From Lichenostomus cassidix (Eukaryota; Chordata; Aves; Passeriformes; Meliphagidae), in NCBI GenBank assembly GCA_008360975.2, contig CM039193.1, forward strand, positions 13,568,501-13,632,500: DNA of 64,000 nucleotides. Reading direction: 5' to 3'. Position numbers and translations under genes: made by a program. Every line of letters starts with the position of its first letter. Position 1 is the stretch's first letter. Positions 1 to 10,907 of the stretch are shown piece after piece. The notes beneath the pieces are model-generated. The model was not told the DNA's origin. It searched no databases and saw only the letters and a program-made list of their open reading frames with translations.

Positions 1-785
1 GCTGGAGAAACACTTAAACAATAGAAAACACAGAGATTCCTATGGAGAACAAAACTGTGAGCTTCGAGGAAGACCTATGTCAACAAGGAACCAGCTGATG
101 TCAGACAGCTTCAAAAATATAATGAACATAAGTAACCCAGGTGCTTAGTAAACACTGCAGGCATGACACTGCCCTCATGTAAAAGCTAAGATTATAGCTG
201 GAAAATATACCAAGACATTTGAAGCTTGCTGGGAAGCAATAAAACCTTTGCTGAGATCAACTCCATGGACTCCCCAACAAACGCTAAAATATGAGCAGTG
301 TATCTGCAGATCTAGATGCCCACTGGAAAAACTGAGATAAACAGAGGAGTGGTGGTAAGGGCTGAGAGACTTCCTTCTCCTTGCCACTTGCCTCGCAGAG
401 AGGAGGATAAGCACCTCTTCCCGGGTGCTGGCAAAGGGCCCTCTCCTGTGGCATGTGCACCACACCAAGTGAGCCTGCTGTCCCAACACTGCCCTGACAT
501 GTGCACATGTGAAGGCTGAGACACCCTCCAGACCATAGGGATCACCAGATGTTCTGCTGTGATCCCAGTAGGAGCATAAAGCACCCCAAAGGCTGGTCAG
601 GTGCCTCCAGGAGCTGACAACAGCCTGGCCCGCGGCCCCTGTGGCACAGCCCCCACGCGTGGGGAGGAACGTGTGCCCAAACCCCGTGGGTCAGGCAGAT
701 GGAAGGGCAGGCTCTGGACATCCAGGACGGTGGCAGGGAGCCGGGCATCCCGCGGCCCGGCCCCAGGCAGGCAGGCAGAGAGCAG
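1..785. other. Intergenic sequence left of BRK1
   Basis: No coding exon, RNA gene or repeat could be recognised. Short open frames on both strands lack splice context and resemble no family I know. The right end becomes GC-rich from about 600, where the BRK1 CpG island begins. VHL follows BRK1 in mammals, but nothing resembling VHL is visible here. Confidence 0.5.
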
Positions 786-805
786 GCAGGGCAGGAGCAC
801 AGCGG

Positions 806-811
806 TTTATT
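806..811 (-). terminator. BRK1: BRK1 poly(A) signal AATAAA
   Basis: Canonical AATAAA on the minus strand, about 95 bases downstream of the BRK1 stop codon. It gives a 3'UTR of roughly 120 bases. It is the first AATAAA or ATTAAA downstream of both the BRK1 and FANCD2 stop codons, so FANCD2 transcripts may also end here. Confidence 0.7.
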
Positions 812-906
812 GGCAACACGAGCAGAGGCGGCGGCGGTGGCGGCGGGCCCCGAGCGGAGTGTGGGGCGTCGGTGCTCCGGCGGCGGGGGCCGGGGCCGCC
901 CCGGGC

Positions 907-1299
907 CTATGTCAGCGTCTCCCCCTTGGTGACCTACGGGAAAAGGAAAGGCCTCAGCCAGGGCCGCCCCGGGCCCGGCCCGCACCCAGCTAACCGCCCC
1001 GCTGCTCACCCGGGCCTCGATGTACTCGATCCTCCGCTCCAGCGCCGTCAGCTTCTCGTTCAGGGTGGCCAGCCGGGACCGGCACGACATGTCTGCGGGG
1101 AGGCGGCAGTGAGACACGGCGGGCCCCCTCACGGCCCGGCCCGGCCCGCCCGCAGCCCCCACCGCCGCCCCGCGCCCTCACCGAAGGAGTTGAGGAAGTC
1201 CGCGATCTTCTTGATGGAGCTGGTGATCACCTCGATGTACTCGCGGTTGGCCCAGTCCTGGTGGATCTCCCGCTGTACCGGGTCCTCCTGCACCGACAT
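907..1299 (-). CDS. BRK1: BRICK1, small subunit of the WAVE/SCAR actin-nucleation complex
   Basis: Three coding exons in transcription order: 1182-1299, 1010-1092 and 907-933, total 228 bases, 75 residues plus stop, equal to the human protein. All introns are GT-AG. The product begins [16 protein letters not shown] where human has MAGQED, then continues almost identically through [20 protein letters not shown] to [15 protein letters not shown]1 is a mostly helical, coiled-coil protein. It belongs to the cytosolic pentameric WAVE complex (with WAVE, ABI, NCKAP1 and CYFIP) that relays Rac signals to Arp2/3 during lamellipodium formation. The start is the only ATG that gives the family N-terminus; a short run of GGC triplets lies just upstream. 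The gene sits in a CpG island directly after FANCD2 on the same strand. Confidence 0.97.
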
Positions 1300-1315
1300 G
1301 GCCGCCGCCGCCGCC

Positions 1316-1325
1316 GCGCCTGCGC
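1316..1325. promoter_or_regulatory. NRF1-like site upstream of the BRK1 start codon
   Basis: GCGCCTGCGC fits the palindromic NRF1 consensus and lies 17-26 bases upstream of the BRK1 ATG. It falls between the FANCD2 stop codon and BRK1, so it would be part of any FANCD2 3'UTR. This is a motif match only. Confidence 0.4.
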
Positions 1326-1357
1326 GGGACCAGCGCCCCGCCCGCCCGCCCGCCGCC

Positions 1358-4300
1358 TCAGGGCCGCACCGCCTCAGGGCCGGGCCTGGCCCCGCCGCGC
1401 TCCTCGCTGCCGTCCGTGTCGCTGCCGCTCGCCTCCTGCGGGACACACCGCCGTCAGTGCTGCAGCGCCATCCCCGCCCTCCCCCGCCTTCGGGAGGCGC
1501 AGCCCGGCGGCCCCTGAAATACCTCCTCAGCGGGACCCTCCGCCGAGTCCTCTTCGTCCTCCTCGTCCTCATCAGAGCCCCTCTCCTCGGAAGCCTGAGT
1601 CAGAATCTCTTCTCCCTACGTTGAATGGGAAAGACCTGTACTGAGTGTATGTGATGTGGCCAAAGCATCCCAGGGTGGGATGGAAGAAAAGGGCATTTTG
1701 TTGCCTTCTTAAATAAAAAGTTTTAGAGGAAAAAAAAAAAAAAAAAAAAAAAATCAAGTTTTAACTGTCCTGCTTCTACAGTGAAAGATGAAGAGCCAGA
1801 ACTGGCTTCTTTTAAAGCCACACATGAAAGTGTTTGAAGCTGTTCAAGTGCCCTTTATCTCTTCCTTCTTGTGCATGTACCCACAAAACCAAAGAATCTT
1901 CTGTACCTGTTCATTACAATCAAACATGACCCCTCAGTGCAAGAACCTAGAGATGCAGATCCTTAATCTTGAAATAAAATGCTTCTTTCTCCTGCACTGT
2001 TAGTACAAACCATTACTGTACTACAGTCACACTGAATTTGGCCTTTTAGCTATACCCACACCCAAGGGGAGGAGAGTTACAGTTACCTGGACAACATGAG
2101 CATTGTCCTCTCCCAGATTTTAATTGCCCCAGGTAGGGCAGTGATTCTCACCTGAAGATCCCGATTTTTGAGGATGCCGACCCAGAAGGCCTCCTGGCAG
2201 TGGTTGAATGCCAGCATTGCCTTCACTCGGTACACAAATTGTTCCAGGGACTTCTTCAACAAAGGCACATGGTTGGTCAGTCCAATGTCTTGATGAATCT
2301 ATGAAACAGTAAAATGTGATGAGGACTGATTCTTGCCTGAGCATTCTGGCTGTTTAAAAGCCATCTATTACCAGGTGGGATGGACATGATCTCCACAGAA
2401 CTTGCCCAGATTACATCACTTTTTGGTCAAATTATAGCTATTGTTAAAAAATAAAGCTCAGATCAGTATTTTGTCTAAAATGATCCCTTGCAACAATCCA
2501 AACATCTATATTCACCCTGATTAAAAAAGAAACCTCAGTTTCTGTCATGAGCTCTAGAGAGAGACTAGTAACTACTGTCTGAATTCCCAAACCCAGGAAA
2601 GAAAATGAGAAAGGTGTTGAATATACCACTTCCACAATTTTTTTCTTGCTCAGTGCCTCATCCAATTCCTTTACATGGAATGTGTGTTCACTCTAATTTC
2701 CAAAGCCAGCTTCTCTGGACCAAAGAAGCACTGGCTTTTGGAGAACTAGGGCAGGAGGGAACAGATGGAGTTGCTGTAAGCAAAAACCACCAGAGGAAGG
2801 GCAGCTATGCCAGGTATCATATGAGATTTAGCTCTGGGTGAGCATCTCCTCCTGCTAGGCTCCAATCTGCAGTACAGAACAGTCATTGCTAAACCAGAAA
2901 ATCTGTCAACCTGCCAGAACCTGCACAATTATTTTGTACATAAGTATTTTCTCTTTCATGAAAATACTTTGTAATCTTCTGGAACTAAGACGCTCTCATT
3001 AGCTATACTCTGAATTCAGGTCACCTGCATTTCTTGGAAGAGTTCTACATGTCTGGGCAGAGGGACACTGCTTTCCTTCAAGTTCTGCCAGCAGGCAATG
3101 GGGTAACTGATTACCAACAGAAAGCTGTTCTCTAGCCTGTGTAATAACAGGCAGGACCTAGCAATCATCAGCACTAATCAGAACCAAATCAACAAAACCC
3201 TTACTAATGACACAATCAACACTCACAGTGTTCCCTGGGCCCTGGAACCTGCCCAACTGTTTGCAGGCAGTTTGAAGATTCAACAAAGCACTGGCAAAAA
3301 TCTGTCTCCAGAAACTGTCCTTGCACCCAGGGTTAGATACATAAACAGAAGAGAGGCTTGGTATGAAAGAGGAAATTACAAATACTTAGGAAATGATAGG
3401 TGAAACTGATTGCGTTCGCCTGCTGTGTAATGCTCTTTGAAGACACATGTATTGCGGGAGAATGACAAAATCTGAGGTTGCACTGCACCAGGGTCAGCAA
3501 GCATCCATGAGGTTTGTAATAAAGTGAAATCAAGGTTGGTTTAACACATGTTGGTGTCAACTCCTCTTCAAACAAGTATGGAGCATTCATTGCATACATT
3601 TACTTGCCCCAGATTCAGTTTCTGCCTTCTCATTCTTGCAAAATAGTTTGGCACAGAGATCTAGTCAGATTGCAGCAGGCACCAGAGCAGTGGTAGAACA
3701 TGGGTGTTCACTAATTGCAGCTCTGTGCTAACAAGGGACTATGAGACACAGCACTTGAAAATCATCAAGTGCAAAGACAAACATGATGTGAAAAGCTGCA
3801 ATGCTGTTATCCTGCTTACAAGGTGAATTGTGAGTTTAGAGTGGGTATGAGTATTTCACTTTCAAGCACGACTTGTTAGCATTGTCAGGGTTTGTGCCAG
3901 CTTCTAATTCTCACCCTGTGCTGAGAGTTGCAACAGCATGTTCTGATCTTCAGCTAAATTTCTCTGCTCCTGATGCCAGCTCTGGCTTAAGTAGGTAGCA
4001 GATCTGGCTTAGCTCTCCCTTCAACTACTTTGGCAAAGCTCCCTTCTTAGACAAGTGTCTGTAAATCTTTAGGAGCTGGGAACAGATCAGCACACATGAA
4101 GTTCTGTCTTCTCCTGACTGACTGTCTCTTGCAACAAGCACTATCTGTCCACACTGTAAGCAAAGTGCTAATTCTCTCCCTCCCTGCTGCCCCAAGGCTC
4201 CTACAGAGACAGGCGGACTTACCACCCTCGCCCTTCCTTCTCCCTTTGCCCTTACCAACATAAGAACATAAAAGCCATCTCAAGAGGACTTTGATCAGGG

Positions 4301-7300
4301 CTTTTCCCCATCCACCTCTTGTTGCTGACTCTTCTGACTCACAAGACTGTTCATCTTTGGCAAAGCTTCTTTCCTATATTACCAATCTGGCATCTGTACT
4401 TTGTTCAAGGTCTCTAAGGTCTTAGCTTGCGTCCTCAGAAACACCCCCTTACAGATGCCAACAAACAAAGATGTCCAAAGCTCTGTCCTAAAAAATATTA
4501 CGCCAACCTGATCTGACATCCAAGTCAGCCATTTCCAGAATAAATGCTACAACTTTTGGGCCATTAAACAAGGCTACTTCACCTTCTCTCAGAGTTTTTG
4601 CTTGTACAGGCTCTGCTGGAAGCATGCAAGTAGAGCCTGCCTATGCCCTGGAAAAGTAGTGGAAGGGAAACAACACCATTCTTAGGACAGGAGTTTGTGC
4701 TGCAGCTGGAACAGATCTTACCTTGGAATGGCCACACATGTGATGAAGTTGTCTGGTACTCAGCTGCAAGGTTTTCAGCAAACTCTGCACATCATCCTAC
4801 AATAAATAAGTAGACCAGCAAATCATTCTCAAAGGACCTTTCCATAAGGGAAACAATATTAAAACAGCATTAGTCCTAGCAATCCTTTCAAAGGGTTATG
4901 GGATAGAGGTAAGATATGTGTATGTAGGAAGTATCAGTCATGCAACTGGCTGCAGCCAGTTCTTGTCCCCAGGATTACCGTGTGCTTTTTAAAGCTGTGG
5001 TCCAGGAGAGGCATGGCAAGCTTCAGAAATGCTTCTACAAAGAGGCGGCCGTACTAGAAAAGAGTGATAAATATATCAGAAAGCAAATTTAAACTCCTTC
5101 TCAAAGAACCATCACAGTCAGATGAGATAATGATACATTCTTCTAAGCTACCCCAGAGACTGTTCTTGCTTAGAAAAAGATTATATTCATGTGAAGGCTG
5201 TAGTGGAATATACAGGATCAGTAAAGGGTCCCCCTTTAATCACTGCAAAGAGAGGCTAGAAGGACAAGGTCTCATCATTGTACACATCCCTGGTTTTATC
5301 CACAAGGCATCTGAGAACAAAACTGAACTAAATGAAACATGTTAGAATCACTATACATATATATGTATAGCAAGGTATAAGGAACACAGTATCTGCTTCT
5401 TCCAGAGAATCTAGTAACCACTACACTGCCCTGAAGGCAATGATTCAAGAAAGCTGCTACTTAAACTCTTTCTCCAGTTATTTTGAACTCTTGCTTACCT
5501 TCAGGCAGATACTGAGTACAGGCCTGCTGTCAAATACCTACATGGACAAGGAAAAAAGAGTCAGATCAGTCTACAAGTCTAAAGAAAACCATGCAAGCAC
5601 AACTAAAAACAGCCCTTCATGGCACACCCTCGTGAAGGTGTGAACGCTGCTCTAAGGCAACATCCATTCTCAAGTTTCAGCAGGGAACACCACATAAGCA
5701 CATGAACTGTAGTGGAAGGTGGAAGCACTTGGCAGGATTACTGTTTGGGAGTCTAAGGTTCACCTTTGCAGATGGCACAAAATTATCTCAATGAGTCTAA
5801 AGTTCTTAACAGTTTGGGACCCAAGAGACCCAAGCCCAGCTGATGGGCAAGTAACCATATAATGGACAAAGCAAAACTGAGATGGGCAAAATAACACAAA
5901 GGTACCCTGGTGCTGCCATGGACTAAATTGAACTGTGGACAAAAGTGAACTAAACAGTCCAACTCTACCCTTTGTGCTCTCAAAAGGCACCCGGAGCACA
6001 GGTAGGGCCTCCAGTGAATGCTACTGTATAAAAAAAAAACCTGGAATTGAAAAACCTAGGCTTGCCAATTATCACTTCAGATATATAAAAATAAACAGTG
6101 ATGATCATCCAAAGAAAGGGGAAAAGTGCAGCTGTACCTATCACTTTGTACCCCAAACAGCATCACACTCACAGACACTGAATGAACCTGCTCCAAAACT
6201 GACAGGAAGGAATATTCCATCCATTGGGACCAGGCACAGATTATAACTGGCTTTATTTACCATCTTCAGGTTGTTCCACTAGTGAGTCACACTTCACATT
6301 TTTCCCCAATGCTCATGAGTCTGGGCACACCAAGCTTTGCTGGAATTTGAAGGTAAAGGCAGAACAACAACCAGAACCTCACCTTGACCAAGTTAACGAG
6401 GATGTGGAAATTCCGCACAGCAATGTTCCAGCGCAGCAGCTTCTCCAGCTGCACCTATGGGATGCAAGGGGACAATAACTCAAGATGGTGCATTTCCTCT
6501 CACCTTGCTGGAGGTGCTTTCAGCATTTGCTGCATCCAAAGCATTGTTGTTGTTGTTGAAGACAGAGGAACAAAGCTTCACCACAAGCATATTTATCACA
6601 GCAGAAACACTTCATGACAATTCCAGCCTGATCAGTGGCTTAAAGTGCTAGGAGTTAATTCACTTCCTTGCTCTCAAAGCAGCTCTCTGTTGCAAAATAA
6701 TGTTGTGCTCCCACACAGGTATGCAGACCAACTGCACATTTTAGTATTTTGCTGATTAATGCTTATTTTCTGGTAACAGCTTCTGCTGGATTTACTAGAT
6801 TTTTGACATGGTACAAATCAGGAAAAAAAGATGCTACTTATATGTTACCCTGTATATCAATGTTGGCTGATGAATGAAGGTGTCTGTATTTCCTAGTCAA
6901 AGTTCAGAAGTAAATTCCTTTCCAATTAATACATCTTTATTGTACTGTCCAGTTTAACTTTTCTTCCCCTCAAAGAGTCTAGTGCATTTATTTTCCTACC
7001 TCACTTGAGTCTGATGGTTTCCCAGCTGGGATGCTTTTCACTGAACTCTCCAGCTGAGCCATCATTACTCTGAAGAAAACTGGGAATGTCTGCCTGTGGA
7101 GAAAATGAACAAACAAAGTTAGCTCTGAGCATTCTGGTAGCCTGTTTGTCACCAGAATGATGCGGAAAACTAGAGGTTACCCAGCTGGGCATCCTTCTTA
7201 GAGGAAATCACAGGAGATTGGCTCTAGGACTCACAAACTTGTCTAGCCCAGCCCAATTGTCCCAACAGATGGAGACTCCTTGGAAGTCACTACCACTTTC

Positions 7301-10300
7301 TCAGCATGAACCACACTTATAGCCCTGGAAGTGCACAGTGAAAGGTTTGCAGCTCTCAGCCTAAGATGATTTTGGAAGTTTCAGAGTGCAGGAGCTTTGG
7401 TCATCCCTGTTTCCAAATTCCTGTGCCAGGGGCAGAAGCTCTGTGAGTGTGTTTTTGCACACTGCATACGAGCCCAGATTTCCTACAGCCACCCCACGCC
7501 TCTGAGGCTGACTTTGAGAGTGCTTTGTACCACCACAGTAGCACAGAAAGAGACAACACACCTGATGACAGACAGCAGTTCATTCTCCAGTTAAAATAGC
7601 TCACAGCAATAAACTCAATGTCATTTTAAGTACAGGACATTCCACTTTGGCAGAAAGCTACCATGTGCTACCCTGTTGCATAGTGCCAAAACAATGTTTA
7701 CAAGTGTCCAGAGTAGCTACCACAGTATCAACGTGAAACCACAATGGACCACTAAATAAGAAAACAAAACATTTAAAAGCAGAAATTGCCATTATACATA
7801 TAATAGAATCCCAAGTTTCTATTGCTATTGTTAATTACCTGCTTAGTGTAGGATAAGTAGAAGAACATCCATCTTTGGCAGAGTTCATCAGTTCAGAAAC
7901 ACCAACACTGGAGATTTCCTCTATGGCTTTCAGGATGTTATCTGTGTGCTCCAGGTAGACACTAAATCCAAAACCAGCATTGTTGATCAGTAGATATTAA
8001 GCAGAATAACACAAGAAGGTCTTGAATGCTACCTAACCTCCAGCATGTGGCCTCAAACTGCCAAGCTCTTCCCTGCCAAAGGAAATTACATGCACAAACC
8101 CCAAAGCAATACTTAGAACTGTCTCAGTGATGTCAGTAAAAGCTACCATGATCTGAAACATACATGGATTCAGTATTTCCTCATTCTTGTATTTTGGAAG
8201 GACAGGCTGGGAAGAGGATGAAATGGAATTGACCTTTATGAGGGAGAACACCCAACCAGTATGGGTGGCATTGAAATGGATGTCTGCTATAGGCCACCTG
8301 GATCAGGAACAGGCCAAAAAAGCATTCTTCAGACAGCCAGGAGTATCCCCATATTGCAGGCTCTGATCCTCATGGGGGACTAACCACCATGATTCCCTGC
8401 AGGAAGAACAGCCCAGCAGGCCACAGGCAATCCAGGAGTCTCCTGGAGGGCATTGATGAGAACTTCCTGACAAGTGACAGAGGACCTGATGAGGAAAGGT
8501 GCTCAGCTTGACCTCACACTTCAAACAAAGAGAGAAATTATGCTTTAGAAACAGTGTAGAAACAGGGCTTTAAGCCAAGCTGTGAAACCATGAGGGTTAT
8601 GATTCAGAGGGGGCATTCCTCTGCAGCAACAGTAATCATTAGAAAAAGAGTGTCTTGGCATGCCTGAGGGAATGGCTTGAGCCTTACCAGAGCAGGGTGT
8701 GCAGGGCACTGTTGAACTGGCTGCCCTTCTCTCGCTCTCCACTGGGCTTCAACCAGGACTGGCAGAGGAATTGCTTGGCTAGCGAAGCTGGGAAACATAA
8801 GGAATAACTTAATGAAAGAAGAATCAAAAAACATTTTCTTCTTCCATATAGAATCAGGATGTTCACATGATTTTTTGAAAGATCACAATCTCACTACCTC
8901 TCACGTGCCTGAGCTTTCTAAGTCAGAATGCATTGTCCCTAAAAAGCTGAAAGGGCCCAAGGACTCATATTGTGATAACAAAATATGTGCACATCCAGCA
9001 TGTTCCTGGTCTGGAATACCTGTTCACATCAGAACCATAATCCACCTCTAGCCATTTCTGCCTGACAAATTTACATTAAACCTTATTTGTTTGGTAGCTC
9101 CTACAGTGTGCCATGTGTTTGTTTTTAATTAGGCCATATGCAACCCTTAGGGTATCCTTTTCTAGAAATGGAATTCCAATAACAAGTGACTTGGCCTTTT
9201 GGCCACTATACAAATAAATGTGAAAAGACAAGTTTAAAGTTTACAAATTTCTGACATCACAACTGCTAACAAACCTACTTGTCTCTTGCAACAATGTTTA
9301 AAATCATGAAATGATTAGTTAAAATAGGTTTTTAACCTGCCACACTCAGTCAACAGTTCTCCCATTGTGGGACTGTTTTAATACTAAAATAGTCTCAAAG
9401 GAGGGAATTTACAATTCTGCGTGGCTATGGGGGGGCTAGAGAAGGACAAATTCTATAGGTGTCTTAGTATGACAAGGAATGGCTGAGAGAGGCAACTGAC
9501 TGGACTCTTTATTTCAGTGTGTGCTGAAGTGGAGACCAAGTAGTTTTCTTGTATATTCCCTATTGTCTGACCCTTACCTGCTGTTTATCATACATAATGG
9601 GTCCTAATTCATGAGAGGAACTTTAATTGAAAACATTTGTGGCATGGATTAAGAATTTACAAGTTTTCCTCTCTGTGCCCTGGAGTAACAGCTGTTATTT
9701 GCAGCTCATTTCCATAAATTTTGGAAATGAGCTGTCACAGATATCTGTACTTACAGAAGGAAGTTACAGCAGATTAAGCATATGATCAATCACCTCCATA
9801 ACCAGTGATTAAAATGGTTCCAATATTGAATAACAGGTTTGTGCTTAGATCTTTTTTAAAAGTTGTGAAGCTCTGATTTTTAAAAACACCAGCTGAGAGA
9901 GCTGGAGTCTGCCTATCTGCATGTGACTGAGACACAGCAGAACAAATACCAAAGAGGTTCCAATATATTTAGAGCTGCTCCCTTTATTAATGGCTAGGAC
10001 TGTTCACCCAGTGAGACTACCAGGATGTGAAAGGGAAATCTGCCCTTAAAAGGCAAAAGACCACACAAAAATTCATCTGAGATGAGTGACTCTTCACACA
10101 TTACCCATTTTCTCCTTCTTCCAGCCAGAAATGGGCTTCTCAGCAACTACAATCAGGAGCTGAGTGAGGATGTAGGCACAGTGGAAGCTGGGAACACTCT
10201 GCTGGAAATTCAGGAGGTACTGGAAACTCTCACTGGAGATGACAGGAAAGAGAGAAGGTAAAAAGACTGTAGGCAGGGTAATCTCTCAGACACACATAAA

Positions 10301-10907
10301 TAAAAATGAAGCATTAGAGCATCTCAGATCCAAGGTCTCCCTATCCCAGTGTTTTGTCTCTCTCAGTGCCCTTCTGAAGAAGGGGTGGTCAGCCACTAAC
10401 ATGTAAGAATTCAGTCACTGAGAAACTTCCCACAAGCCCCAGCCAATCTAAGTCTAGCAAGAGCTTAATATACTGCTTTTGCCTAGTATACCTGTAAGCA
10501 ACTTAACTCTCCAGAACACAGTCATTCCTTCTGTGAATCCTACTAATCTACTTTTCTCAAAGAGCATACAAACAAATCAGATCCACAGATTCATGCATAT
10601 TTTACACTTTGTATTTTTTACTCCTCTTCATAAGGTTTGACTACACTGCCATTCAATTAAATACAAAGCTGTTTGAAATGTGTGTGGTCTCTGTGAGAAC
10701 TCCCAAACACACATTTACCCATAATATCTACCCAAAATGGGGAAAATTCCTTGAAAGTTGTCCATGTCAAACCTTGTGAAATACTGATTATACCTTATCA
10801 GTTCCTCAAGAAGAAGAAACTCTGTCTCTCCTGGCTTTAGCCTGTCTGCAAGCACCTGGAGAGCTGACCTCAGCAAATCAGTATTTTCAGGCTGAGAAAA
10901 ACCATTC
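1358..10907 (-). CDS. FANCD2: FANCD2 coding exons 32-43 (C-terminal region and acidic tail)
   Basis: Exons in transcription order: 10794-10907, 10105-10232, 8688-8787, 7839-7961, 7000-7093, 6383-6454, 5499-5537, 4979-5053, 4722-4796, 2152-2298, 1523-1615, 1358-1435. Conserved landmarks are [48 protein letters not shown] and [19 protein letters not shown]. Exon 42 starts GEEI exactly as in human and then becomes strongly acidic ([14 protein letters not shown]). Exon 43 is 26 codons long and ends in a Gly/Arg/Pro-rich stretch unlike the human acidic end. The last intron is only 87 bases (1436-1522) and the last two exons lie in a CpG island. Confidence 0.92.

Larger units (their letters stand above)
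590..1615. promoter_or_regulatory. CpG island over BRK1 and the last two FANCD2 exons
   Basis: Very GC- and CpG-rich sequence covering all of BRK1, its upstream region and FANCD2 coding exons 42 and 43. It should contain the BRK1 core promoter, typical of a TATA-less housekeeping gene. The left boundary is by eye. Confidence 0.7.

Noticed and set aside
38..600. VHL exon next to BRK1
   Set aside because: VHL adjoins BRK1 in mammals, but no VHL-like coding sequence appears on either strand here.
641..1624. 327-codon plus-strand open frame
   Set aside because: It runs antisense through BRK1, its promoter and the last FANCD2 exons. GC-rich CpG islands rarely contain stop codons, and the product is Arg/Pro/Ala low-complexity.
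1300..2151. FANCD2OS gene between FANCD2 and BRK1
   Set aside because: No open frame or sequence resembling it; the interval is filled by FANCD2 exons and one intron.
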